DNA of 64,000 nucleotides from Ancylomarina sp048268005 (GTDB lineage Bacteria; Bacteroidota; Bacteroidia; Bacteroidales; Marinifilaceae): the NCBI GenBank assembly GCA_048268005.1, contig JBLWWJ010000005.1, positions 124,001 through 188,000 on the forward strand, read 5' to 3'. The first letter of the stretch is position 1. Each line of letters begins with the position of its first letter. The notes under the pieces were generated by a model, which was given only the letters and a program-made list of their open reading frames with translations, ran no database searches and was not told the DNA's origin. Both the position numbers and the translations under genes were made by a program. This document shows positions 52,296 through 60,713 of the stretch, piece after piece.

Positions 52296-54689
52296 ATGAG
52301 AGAAGGAACCATTTACCTAAAAGTTTGTACACTCGTATGTGTTATGATGGCTAGTTTATCATCTTTTGCTAATATGCAGAAGGCAGCAGATGATAAGAAT
52401 TTATCACCTTATTTTTTAGTTCTGAGCAAGGAAGGAGAAATTGCAAAATTACCTTTAAAGTCAACGAAAGTTGATGTGGAAATATCGGGTGTCATTGCTG
52501 ATGTCAATGTAAAACAGGTTTATACCAATACAGGTAAGACTACAATTGAAGCCATTTATGTATTTCCAGCATCGACTCGAGCAGCTGTATACGATATGTT
52601 AATGACGGTAGATGGAAGAGAAATTCGGGCAGTGATTAAAGAGAAACAACAGGCCCGTAAAATGTACGATAGAGCAAAACGTGAAGGACGAACAACTTCT
52701 TTATTGGAACAAGAGCGAACTAATGTTTTTAAAATGAAGGTGGCTAATATTCTACCTGGAGCTACCGTTAATGTGGATATGAAATACACCGAACTTCTTA
52801 TTCCTACTAATAAGGTTTACGAATTTGTATATCCTACTGTGGTTGGGCCGCGCTATGTCAGCAGTGAAGAAATGATTGATTCTAAAGCAGAATCATGGAC
52901 CCAAAATCCTTACTTAGAAGAAGGCGTCAAGCCAACTTCATCTTTCGATCTTCAATTGGGATTATCAACTAGCATTCCAGTAAAAGATTTAACTTGTGAA
53001 ACACATGAAAACGAGGTAAAGTTTTTGTCCAAATCAGATGCCAAATTCACACTGAAAGAACCTGATGGAGGGAATCGAGATTTCATCCTAAAATACCGCC
53101 TTGCAGGCAATGCAATTGAATCAGGCATTTTAACTTATAGCGATCCCAATGGGGAGAATTATTTTTTGGCAATGATGCAGCCTCCACAAAGGCCTTCAGA
53201 AAAAGACATTCCAGCTAGAGAATATGTTTTTATCGTAGACGTATCAGGTTCTATGAGAGGATTTCCTTTGACCATTTCAAAAGTGACAATGACCAACCTT
53301 TTGAATAAACTTAACAAGAAGGATTTATTCAATATTGTCTTTTTTGCGGGGAGTTCAAAGCTCTATTCTGAAGAATCGCTTCCAGTCACAAAAGAAAATA
53401 TCTCAAAAGCCATTGACTTTATGGATAGCCAATCTGGTTATGGAGGTACCGAGTTGATTACCGCACTTAAGAGAGCCATGAGCCTGAATTCAAAAAAGAA
53501 TTACTCTCGCTCCTTTGTTATATTAACAGATGGTTATGTTTCTGTTGAAAATGAGACCTACGATTATATTCGAGAACAGCTTGGTGAAGCAAATTTCTTT
53601 TCTTTTGGAATAGGAAGTAGCGTGAATAGAGGCATTATTGAAGGAATGGCACATGTCGGTTATGGTGAACCCTTTATTGCGACAACACCAATAGAGGCTA
53701 AAAAGCTTTCTCGTAAGTTAATTAAATATATCTCGAACCCTGTGCTGACGAATATAAAGTATCAGTTTTCAGGTATAGAAGCATACGATGTGTTGCCTCA
53801 ACAAATACCCGATTTGTTTACCGAACGCCCCTTGATTATCAGTGGAAAATTCAAGGGAGAAGCAAAAGGGAAACTGATTATTAAGGGATTGTCAGGAGAT
53901 AAACAATTTTCAAACAGTCTGGAAATTAAAAGTAATACATCCGAAAAAACCAACGCATTAAAGCATTTATGGGCCAGAGAAAAAATTCGTTTGCTGGCTG
54001 ATTACTATGATTTAAGGATAGATGAGAAGAAGAAACAAGAACTTATCAATTTGAGCCTGAAATATAACCTATTAACCAGATTCACTTCCTTTATTGCAAT
54101 TGATTCTGTCATATCAAATGAAGGAGGCAAACAAGAATCGATTCGACAAGCTTTACCATTGCCTAAAGGGGTATCTAAATTTGCGATTCGTGGTTCAGCG
54201 AGTATCAAATCTGGAATAACCCCTCCACCCGCTCCAAAAGGCTCTAATGTTTTAAACATCGTAGATGATGATTCAGAAGAACTGGAACTAGAAATTGAAG
54301 ATTCTGAAGCTGATATGGCTGAAGAAGTTCTATACGTTGTGGTAGAAGAAGATGAGGAAGAAGAAGACGAAATGCTTATTTTTACCATTGTGGAAGATAT
54401 GCCTGAATTCCCAGGAGGTAATGAAGCCCTTTTAAAATTCCTTGCTGATAACATTCAATATCCGGAATCTGCTAAAGCAGATAAAGTTGAAGGACGTGTT
54501 GTTCTTAGTTTTATTATAGATAAAGATGGCACCGTTATTAATATTAAAGTTATAAGAGGTGTAAATGCCGCCTTAGATGCTGAAGCCATACGTGTTGTGA
54601 AATCGATGCCAAAGTGGACTCCCGGTAAACAGAGAGGAAAAGCCGTGCAAGTTAATTACATCTTACCCATAATGTTCGCGTTGAAATAA
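52296..54689 (+). CDS. VIT-vWA protein fused to a C-terminal TonB domain
   Basis: 797 residues. Signal peptide (about 1-25); VIT domain (about 38-170; LPLKSTKVDVEISGVIADVNVKQVYTN...KEKQQARKMYDRAKREGRTTSLLEQERTNVF); vWA domain from about 308 with MIDAS residues D315-S317-S319 (DVSGS); acidic linker (about 653-695, many Glu/Asp); TonB C-terminal domain (about 700-797; PEFPGGNEALLKFLADNIQYPESA...GRVVLSFIIDKDGTV). Probably a cell-envelope protein that binds partners through vWA and contacts outer-membrane receptors or peptidoglycan through the TonB-like end. Confidence 0.85.
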   Translation: MREGTIYLKVCTLVCVMMASLSSFANMQKAADDKNLSPYFLVLSKEGEIAKLPLKSTKVDVEISGVIADVNVKQVYTNTGKTTIEAIYVFPASTRAAVYDMLMTVDGREIRAVIKEKQQARKMYDRAKREGRTTSLLEQERTNVFKMKVANILPGATVNVDMKYTELLIPTNKVYEFVYPTVVGPRYVSSEEMIDSKAESWTQNPYLEEGVKPTSSFDLQLGLSTSIPVKDLTCETHENEVKFLSKSDAKFTLKEPDGGNRDFILKYRLAGNAIESGILTYSDPNGENYFLAMMQPPQRPSEKDIPAREYVFIVDVSGSMRGFPLTISKVTMTNLLNKLNKKDLFNIVFFAGSSKLYSEESLPVTKENISKAIDFMDSQSGYGGTELITALKRAMSLNSKKNYSRSFVILTDGYVSVENETYDYIREQLGEANFFSFGIGSSVNRGIIEGMAHVGYGEPFIATTPIEAKKLSRKLIKYISNPVLTNIKYQFSGIEAYDVLPQQIPDLFTERPLIISGKFKGEAKGKLIIKGLSGDKQFSNSLEIKSNTSEKTNALKHLWAREKIRLLADYYDLRIDEKKKQELINLSLKYNLLTRFTSFIAIDSVISNEGGKQESIRQALPLPKGVSKFAIRGSASIKSGITPPPAPKGSNVLNIVDDDSEELELEIEDSEADMAEEVLYVVVEEDEEEEDEMLIFTIVEDMPEFPGGNEALLKFLADNIQYPESAKADKVEGRVVLSFIIDKDGTVINIKVIRGVNAALDAEAIRVVKSMPKWTPGKQRGKAVQVNYILPIMFALK

Positions 54690-54712
54690 TTAGACATTTA
54701 AACCAGATAAGG

Positions 54713-54747
54713 AGTTGTTTCTCAGCAATGGGGAACAACTTTTTTTT
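54713..54747 (+). terminator. intrinsic terminator after the vWA-TonB gene
   Basis: AGTTGTTTCTC pairs with GGGAACAACT around AGCAAT, followed by eight T. Confidence 0.8.
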
Positions 54748-54810
54748 ATTTATACGACCTCATCCCTCGCACCTGCTCCCGCCCCATTAGCTTTACTGAA
54801 CGCATACACA

Positions 54811-55030
54811 AAACCCCAAACCCCTAAAGGGGCTTAAAACCCATGATGACAATAAAAAGGGTTCCGATTAAACCCGAAGCATTATTTATATTACAATCCC
54901 TGGTCAGAGCCTAAGTAGGCAGACTTTGAGGGTCTAAGTAAACTAACAAAGAATCAATTTCAAATTACCCCTAAATCCCCTAAAGGGGACTTAAAAAGAA
55001 ACCAACAAAAGCCCCTTTAGGGGTTGGGGT
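54811..55030. repeat. cluster of CCCCTAAAGGGG palindromes
   Basis: Three copies: CCCCTAAAGGGG at 54821-54832 and 54977-54988, and CCCCTTTAGGGG (inverted) at 55012-55023, each with similar flanks (CCCAAA or CTAAAT before, CTTAAAA after; the inverted copy ends in GTTGGGG). They look like members of a dispersed intergenic palindrome family. No gene in 54748-55175. Confidence 0.7.
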
Positions 55031-55070
55031 ATTTTCTTCGTGCAAACTCTTGAATAAATATTAGTCATAC

Positions 55071-55125
55071 CCTGACATTTACCCCCGAATTCTATGGATA
55101 ATCCATAGAATTCTGGACATGACGG
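55071..55125 (+). repeat. dispersed intergenic repeat, copy 2, with perfect palindrome
   Basis: Shares CCTGACA-TTACCCCC and CATGACRGA with 13263-13315. At its centre (55087-55113) GAATTCTATGGAT and ATCCATAGAATTC form a perfect 13-bp inverted repeat with a single central base. Confidence 0.6.
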
Positions 55126-55175
55126 AAATTCAAACTAGCTTTTGTAACTTGATACTGAATTAAAGAAATTGAACC

Positions 55176-55931
55176 ATGTGTTTTGATATTCAGACCGTAT
55201 TGGAAACTCAGTTAAAGCGCGCTAAGAAGCTTGGTAATGCCGATTGGATAAAGGAATTGGATAAAGACTTAGATATTTATCGCGATTTTCCTAAATACCA
55301 TGCCTCTGGGTTTACTCATCCCAAATTGATTATCTACACGCAAGATGAGCCTTATAAACCAGTGGCGGCTACCTGGGGCCTGATTCCTTTTTGGGTGAAA
55401 AGTGAAGATCAAAAAAATAAACTATGGAATGGGACCTTAAATGCCAGAGGCGAAACATTATTCGAGAAGCCTTCCTTTAAAAATTCTGCAAAGAACAAAA
55501 GATGCCTGTTACAAATAGATGGCTTTTATGAGCATCACCACTATAAAGGCAAGACATACCCTTTCTTTATTAGAAGAGAAGATATGGAGCCGATGACGCT
55601 TGCTGGTTTATGGGATAATTGGCTAAACAGAGATACAGGTGAAATCATAAAATCGTTTACCATTGTCACGACTAAGGCCAACGAATTACTCAGCAAAATT
55701 CACAATAACCCGAAGCTGAAAGAGCCACGAATGCCTTTCCTATTGACCGATGATTTGGCAAACGAATGGTTGACTCCTAATGAGAACAAAGACGATATCA
55801 CAAACCTCATCCAGCCCTACCCAAGCAATGAACTCGCAGCCCACACTGTAAGACGATTAAGAGGAAAAGAATATATGGGTAACCTAAAGGAAATATCAGA
55901 CCCCTTTGAATATGCTGATTTGGAGTTTTAA
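55176..55931 (+). CDS. SOS-response-associated peptidase (SRAP/YedK-HMCES family)
   Basis: 251 residues. Catalytic C2 right after the initiator Met (MCFDIQ; C2 becomes N-terminal), then AATWGLIPFWVK, NARGETLFEKPSFK, RCLLQIDGFYEHHH (active-site Glu) and AAHTVRRLRG (His). The family crosslinks to abasic sites in single-stranded DNA and protects them. The usual MCGR start is MCFD here. It lies directly upstream of the AAA/HNH pair, separated by 145 bases, so it need not be part of that system. Confidence 0.92.
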   Translation: MCFDIQTVLETQLKRAKKLGNADWIKELDKDLDIYRDFPKYHASGFTHPKLIIYTQDEPYKPVAATWGLIPFWVKSEDQKNKLWNGTLNARGETLFEKPSFKNSAKNKRCLLQIDGFYEHHHYKGKTYPFFIRREDMEPMTLAGLWDNWLNRDTGEIIKSFTIVTTKANELLSKIHNNPKLKEPRMPFLLTDDLANEWLTPNENKDDITNLIQPYPSNELAAHTVRRLRGKEYMGNLKEISDPFEYADLEF

Positions 55932-56076
55932 TCAAACTACCAGAGAAAAAAATTGAGGGTCTCACTTTTTTTTTGTGAGGTTCTCAATAATAAACAATCT
56001 CAAAATAATTAAGTTCCCAACAATTAACATTCTCCTATTTTGTTAAATTTACAATCCCAACTCTAATACAGATACC

Positions 56077-57966
56077 ATGGAACTCCTATACGTTTGGATT
56101 GAAGATTATAAAAACATCAAAAAACAAGGTTTTAACTTTTCACCTAAGCATTGGTTCGATTACGATGAAAAGACCAATACCCTTAAACATGAGGAAAGAA
56201 ACCAAAACTATCCTGAAAATTTCTTTGGTGAGAACATTAGCAATGTAACGGCTATTGTAGGTAAGAATGGTAGTGGGAAGAGTAGCATAGTAAGTAGGAT
56301 ACTAAATAGTATACAAAATCCTCATGAGACAGAAGGAAAGTATTTTATTATTGTTAGAAATAATTTAAATGAAATTAAAATTCATAAGATTGGAGTTGAT
56401 GTTAAATCTAAACTCCCATCGTTATTTGAGGATTATTTGGCTAACCCCCAATGGGTACAAGAGAATACAAACCTAATTTACTATTCTAATGATCTTCTTT
56501 ATGGTCCTCCAGTAATAAAAGATCACAATCTCAAATTAAGAATCGATACGGTTAACATCGTGAATAAAGACGTATTTGACATATCAACAAACACACTTTT
56601 ACAAAACAATCAAACAACTGGTAAATACAAAAGTGCAGCCTTGTTAAATATCTGTAATTTCTTTAATGAGTACGAAGTTGTTTCAAATAAAATTCGCTTA
56701 CCAGGATATTTTGTTGCTGAATTACCTGAATTAAACCTTGATCAACTAAACATAAAGGGATTGATAAAAAACTTAGTAACAAAAGATAATCTGGCAAAGC
56801 ATTCACATATACTAACCCCTAATGAATATATTGAAAAATGGGAAGTATTTTGTAATGATTTACAAGTATGGCTACACGTAAATTACACTGAACAAAACTT
56901 TGTAGATCAAATTAACATACAACTTTTCATTGCATTTATAGAAAACCATTACACTCGTTTGGACGGTAATTTAGACGCACTATCCGATTATTTCGATTTA
57001 ACCAATCAATCATTTGAAACTATTCCTCTAAGTTTCTTTAATCGTATAAAAAGAGATAGCAGTAAAAGAAAAGTGATTTTCACAAAAAGAATTGATGCGA
57101 TTTTAGACTTCATGAAATTTCTAGAAGATAAATTCCAAAAAAAACTAAGAGCTATTAAAGATATTGAGAGCAATACCTACAAATGCCATTTCAATATTAA
57201 AAATAAGGATGAACTTGAACTTTTATTTGAATTTATAAATCATTTGAACGAAATAAAATGGCCTGAAAAACATACAGAGGATAGGTATAATCATTTTAAT
57301 CTATTAGATTACTATTTTGAATACACGTTAACTCGTCCTAGTAATTTCAGTTCTGGTGAAATAGCTTTACTCCATTTTCTTGCACGCCTTTACCACTTAA
57401 AACAAATCAATACAGGTAAAGAATTAAAAAACAATATCATTCTAATAATTGATGAAGGAGATCTAGGATATCATCCAGAATGGCAGCGTGAGTATTTAAA
57501 AATAGTAATAACTGAAACTTCAAAAATTTTCAAACATCATAATTTACAAATTATTGTTACTTCACACTCCCCCTTCCTAGTTTCTGATCTACCAAAGGAG
57601 AATATCATTTTTCTAAATAAGGATGAAAATGGTCTCTGTGAAGTAAAACCACCCGAAGACATGACTCACACCTTCGGTGCTAACATCCACAGCCTGTATC
57701 GCAACTCCTTCTTTTTAGAGAATGGTTTAATGGGTGAGTTTGCCAAGGGGAAAATTGATAGAGTGATTGAGGATTTAAATGAGAGAGATAACAATATATC
57801 TGAAGTCCGAAAAAAAGAAATTCGCTTTATTATCGATCAAATTGGAGAACCGCTTATAAAGGGCAAATTGCGTCAAAAATATAAAGCAAGATTTGAACCT
57901 ATCGAAGATCAAATCAACGAATTAAAATTGAAAATTGAAAGACTTGAAGCATCCCGAAAGAATTAG
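56077..57966 (+). CDS. AAA/ABC-type ATPase, Septu PtuA-like
   Basis: 629 residues. Walker A GKNGSGKS at 62-69; a long middle region of about 350 residues; ABC-type signature NFSSGE at 423-428; Walker B LIIDEGD with D459-E460; H-loop TSHSPF with H497; a C-terminal coiled segment (FEPIEDQINELKLKIERLEASRKN). No TOPRIM nuclease domain, so nuclease activity must come from a partner. The next gene, 2 bases on, is an HNH protein: the gene pair layout of Septu (PtuA-PtuB) anti-phage defence. Weak -7 candidate TAAATTTA at 56044. Function inferred from architecture. Confidence 0.82.
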   Translation: MELLYVWIEDYKNIKKQGFNFSPKHWFDYDEKTNTLKHEERNQNYPENFFGENISNVTAIVGKNGSGKSSIVSRILNSIQNPHETEGKYFIIVRNNLNEIKIHKIGVDVKSKLPSLFEDYLANPQWVQENTNLIYYSNDLLYGPPVIKDHNLKLRIDTVNIVNKDVFDISTNTLLQNNQTTGKYKSAALLNICNFFNEYEVVSNKIRLPGYFVAELPELNLDQLNIKGLIKNLVTKDNLAKHSHILTPNEYIEKWEVFCNDLQVWLHVNYTEQNFVDQINIQLFIAFIENHYTRLDGNLDALSDYFDLTNQSFETIPLSFFNRIKRDSSKRKVIFTKRIDAILDFMKFLEDKFQKKLRAIKDIESNTYKCHFNIKNKDELELLFEFINHLNEIKWPEKHTEDRYNHFNLLDYYFEYTLTRPSNFSSGEIALLHFLARLYHLKQINTGKELKNNIILIIDEGDLGYHPEWQREYLKIVITETSKIFKHHNLQIIVTSHSPFLVSDLPKENIIFLNKDENGLCEVKPPEDMTHTFGANIHSLYRNSFFLENGLMGEFAKGKIDRVIEDLNERDNNISEVRKKEIRFIIDQIGEPLIKGKLRQKYKARFEPIEDQINELKLKIERLEASRKN

Positions 57967-57968
57967 AT

Positions 57969-58886
57969 ATGATACCAATAAGACCACAGAACATAACAGA
58001 TATAGTCGATGAATATTATTTGGCAGTAAAGTCGTATGCTATAAATCAAGATTGGTACGTAATACTCACTATATGGTTAGAAAAGAATGACTATACCCTC
58101 GAGCAACTCATAAAAGCCAAACATTCGGAGCTTTTAGTTCTCAAAGATCTTTTTGATAAAGATGGAACACCTAATGAGATCGGGAAAATATATGCAGCTT
58201 TTTCAAATAGCTCTAAGGGGTTAACTTTTAAACTTGAAGACGGTGAGAAAGTCAAATATTCAGGTATTGAGTTAATTGATCGATTAGGTATAACTGTATG
58301 CCCCTACTGCAATCGCACCTATGTTCAAAGCATTAAAAAGCAAAATCAATATCACAAAAAAAGAAGAACCAGTGAATTCGATCACTTCTTCCCCAAGAGT
58401 AAATATCCGTTTTTAGCTATATCATTTTACAATCTCATTCCTTCATGTAAAACCTGTAATCATATTAAAGGAACGAACCCTGTTTTATTTTCACCTTACG
58501 ATGAAAAAATTAACAGGCGAAGCTTGGTGGACTTTAAATACAACATTGAAGGTGCAGATTATCTAACGAATCCAAAACATGTATCTATAGAAATTGATTG
58601 GAAGAACCCTGAATTCTTTGAATCAAATGGAAAAGTACTGGGACTCGATGATTTATATCAGAACCACAACGACATCGCCCAGGAAATTCTTTTGAAACGA
58701 CACGTATACAATGATTCCCGCATTGATGAATTATGGGAACAATATAAAGGCATATTCAGCTCAAGAGAAGAAATCATACAAATGATTACAGGCAATTATA
58801 TACAAGACGAAGACCTTGGCAAACGTCCCCTCTCAAAACTCACCCGCGACATCGCTCGTGATGTTGGTTTTTTAAAATCGAAGTAA
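57969..58886 (+). CDS. HNH endonuclease, Septu PtuB-like
   Basis: 305 residues. Two CxxC zinc knuckles (C111/C114 in CPYCNRTY; C160/C163 in SCKTCNHIKG) enclose the HNH core: D138-H139 in SEFDHFFPKSKYP and N164-H165. The beginning of the protein (about 1-100) is helical. Starts 2 bases after the ATPase stop. In Septu systems the ATPase complex activates the HNH nuclease on infection; that is known for the family, not shown here. Confidence 0.83.
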   Translation: MIPIRPQNITDIVDEYYLAVKSYAINQDWYVILTIWLEKNDYTLEQLIKAKHSELLVLKDLFDKDGTPNEIGKIYAAFSNSSKGLTFKLEDGEKVKYSGIELIDRLGITVCPYCNRTYVQSIKKQNQYHKKRRTSEFDHFFPKSKYPFLAISFYNLIPSCKTCNHIKGTNPVLFSPYDEKINRRSLVDFKYNIEGADYLTNPKHVSIEIDWKNPEFFESNGKVLGLDDLYQNHNDIAQEILLKRHVYNDSRIDELWEQYKGIFSSREEIIQMITGNYIQDEDLGKRPLSKLTRDIARDVGFLKSK

Positions 58887-58900
58887 ATCAATTCAACTAT

Positions 58901-58979
58901 ATTGAGATTGCCACATCCTCATACTTCGGATTCGCTACCGAGCCTGCGAGATCACCGAAGGTAATGACAAGTGTATTGG
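58901..58979 (+). repeat. dispersed GAGATTGCCAC repeat, copy 1
   Basis: Begins ATTGAGATTGCCAC and ends GCGAGATCACCGAAGGTAATGACAAGTGTAT. A second, better preserved copy is at 60617-60713. Together they bracket the 21-bp array, the helical protein gene and the YciI gene. The reverse strand resembles the widespread intergenic TCATTGCGAG...GCAATCTC repeats. Confidence 0.7.
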
Positions 58980-59002
58980 ACTCTCAGTTATAAGCTACCC
59001 CC

Positions 59003-59161
59003 TTCCGTTCACAAATTCAGCATCTCCGTTGCACTCGGGAGCTGTTCCGTTGGGCTGGGAACCCTTCCGTTGCATAAATGAGGTACTCCGTTGCAGGTTT
59101 GTGGCCTCCCGTTGCACTCGGCAGGTGTTCCGTTGGGGACTAATACCCTTCCGTTGCACAA
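59003..59161 (+). repeat. 21-bp periodic array with CCGTTGCA core
   Basis: CCGTT occurs at 59005, 59026, 59047, 59067, 59088, 59109, 59130 and 59151, i.e. spacings 21, 21, 20, 21, 21, 21, 21. Cores read TTCCGTTGCA or TTCCGTTGGG with variation; the 11-13 bases between cores differ between units. A G-C-rich island in AT-rich surroundings; not a CRISPR (unit too short). The array ends before an inverted GTAACGGAAG at 59179-59188. Confidence 0.85.
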
Positions 59162-59212
59162 CGGGGATACTAAATTTTGTAACGGAAGCCCTAAAAAGTA
59201 TAAAAACCAGAC

Positions 59213-59245
59213 ATAAAAAAAAGAGAAGTGATGGGCTTCTCTTTA
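59213..59245 (-). terminator. terminator of the helical-protein gene
   Basis: Minus strand: AAAGAGAAG pairs with CTTCTCTTT around CCCATCA, followed by a run of T, downstream of the gene ending at 59271. Confidence 0.75.
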
Positions 59246-59270
59246 TCTATTAATAGCACTAGGCTTCTTC

Positions 59271-60011
59271 TTAAGCCTCTTGTTCCTGCTTTCGTTTGTA
59301 TGCATTGTACTTATCCCTATTGTATTTGCTGGAATAGGATTTCACATGAGCCGTATTTTTACGGAATACGAATCGACCGTAGTTACGAATTTCGTCAACC
59401 ACCAGCTTTAATAGCGTGTAAGCCTGATCACGAATCACTTTGCTTTCGTCGTCCACATACATATGCCCATTTACAGCTCCAAGTATACCACTCATTGCAT
59501 CGGCATCTTCGGCTGCTTTATCCAATAAAGTCAGGTCGAAGTTGATAGCCTCAAGAGGCTCACTGTTTGCCTTCCCCAGTACCGAAAGGTTGGCCATATC
59601 CTGAATGGCATCAGCCTGAGAGTCCCCTTCTTTAATGGCATTCATCTTTTTAATTAAAGCTTCGTCATTACGAAAGGCAAAATCCATATGGTCAACTAAA
59701 TCCTCACGGAATTCTTCAAAAGCAGGCCATTGAGCCTTCCAGGCTTCCTTAGCATCCTGGCGCACTGTGTTAAGCTCTTCCCAATTACTTTGAGCTGTGC
59801 GTAAAGCACCAATACGAGGCAATAATTTGTCCAGAAGTTCTGTAGTCATTCCTACGGCGGAAAGGAAAGCCAAGTCGGCTGTTGCGCGGGTGTGCAGATT
59901 TTCCGATTCCTGCAAATAAATGCCAATGGGCATATCGCACTGCTTAATTTGCTGTTTAGGTACAGCTTTAATCTCTGCTAAGAGATCCAATAAATCTTGT
60001 TGATCTGACAT
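59271..60011 (-). CDS. helical hypothetical protein next to the 21-bp array
   Basis: 246 residues, no signal peptide or membrane segment. Nearly all helix, with a basic C-terminus (RKNTAHVKSYSSKYNRDKYNAYKRKQEQEA) that could touch nucleic acid, and acidic earlier helices. The three- to four-helix-bundle look (NLHTRATADLAFLSAVG...WKAQWPAFEEFREDLVDHM...VIRDQAYTLLKLVVDEIRNYGRFVFRKN) reminds of structural or DNA-bound proteins but matches no family I can name. Its 3' end faces the repeat array. Confidence 0.6.
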   Translation of the reverse strand: MSDQQDLLDLLAEIKAVPKQQIKQCDMPIGIYLQESENLHTRATADLAFLSAVGMTTELLDKLLPRIGALRTAQSNWEELNTVRQDAKEAWKAQWPAFEEFREDLVDHMDFAFRNDEALIKKMNAIKEGDSQADAIQDMANLSVLGKANSEPLEAINFDLTLLDKAAEDADAMSGILGAVNGHMYVDDESKVIRDQAYTLLKLVVDEIRNYGRFVFRKNTAHVKSYSSKYNRDKYNAYKRKQEQEA

Positions 60012-60289
60012 GAGTCTGAATTTTAAATGTTTTTAAAAACCTTCAGCACAAATCGTTCTTCTCATTAAATTTATTTTCACTTACACCTTAGCGGTGTAAA
60101 ACAATCATTATTAGCCATCAACTAACAAATGACTATTGAAGTTATGTAAAAAAAACTTACTTGTCAAATAATTATTGAAAATTAACTTATGTTGCTTAAT
60201 CTTAAAAATACTGATAAGCTGATTCAATTTATATGTTCATATTTATTTACCTTCACCCTTCAAATCAAAACACTATTAATACAAAGCCC

Positions 60290-60577
60290 ATGTTTATCAT
60301 ACAGGTCAATTATAAAGTGAGCCTTGACATCGTTGAGCAATATCTATCAGCTCATGTCGACTATTTAAAACAACAATATACCTTAGGTAACTTTATAGCT
60401 TCGGGCAGACAAGTCCCTCGTACGGGTGGTGTTATTCTCTCCAATATGGAAAGTAGAGAGGCATTGGAACAGGTTTTGGAACAAGATCCTTTTAAGCAAA
60501 ATAAATTGGCTGATTATGTGCTCACTGAATTTGTTCCCAGCATGACTTGTGAGGAATTGGATTTTTTAAAGCAGTAA
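60290..60577 (+). CDS. YciI-family protein
   Basis: 95 residues from MFIIQVNYKVSLDIVEQYLSAHVDYLKQQYTLGNFIASGRQVPRTGGVIL (start 60290; an in-frame ATG at 60233 adds 19 residues unlike the family). The dimeric alpha/beta-barrel YciI pattern with H in HVDYL and GGVIL is clear. Biochemical role of the family is not settled. Confidence 0.85.
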   Translation: MFIIQVNYKVSLDIVEQYLSAHVDYLKQQYTLGNFIASGRQVPRTGGVILSNMESREALEQVLEQDPFKQNKLADYVLTEFVPSMTCEELDFLKQ

Positions 60578-60616
60578 TGAAGAACTGGTGATTATATGGT
60601 GGGTGATTCATTTATA

Positions 60617-60713
60617 GAGAGATTGCCACGAGCTCGTTCCTCGCTCTCGCTACAGCCCCAAATGGTCGAGGTGCGAGATCACCGGAGGTAATGACAGGTG
60701 TATCGAGATTGAG
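60617..60713 (+). repeat. dispersed GAGATTGCCAC repeat, copy 2
   Basis: GAGATTGCCAC...GCGAGATCACCGGAGGTAATGACAGGTGTAT. Contains internal inverted segments (AGCTCGTTCCTCG...CGAGGTGCGAGAT). The rest of the gap 60714-60992 carries a CTTTCCCTAAGAGGGAAAG palindrome (60888-60906) and no gene I can support. Confidence 0.7.

Noticed and set aside
54005..54454. 149-codon minus-strand Ser-rich ORF
   Set aside because: Complement of the acidic linker of the VIT-vWA-TonB protein; GAA/GAT runs read as Ser/Ile on the other strand.
55176..58886. SRAP gene as third component of the defence pair
   Set aside because: 145-base gap, separate likely promoter, and SRAP proteins are common stand-alone genes; no evidence for a three-gene system.
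59003..59161. CRISPR array
   Set aside because: Repeat core of about 10 bases and total unit of 21 bases are far below CRISPR sizes, repeats are degenerate, and no cas gene is in the window.
59029..59253. 74-codon frame over the 21-bp array
   Set aside because: The frame is open because the repeat period is a multiple of 3; the product is a low-complexity Cys/Arg/Phe repeat without a start context, and it ends in a terminator.
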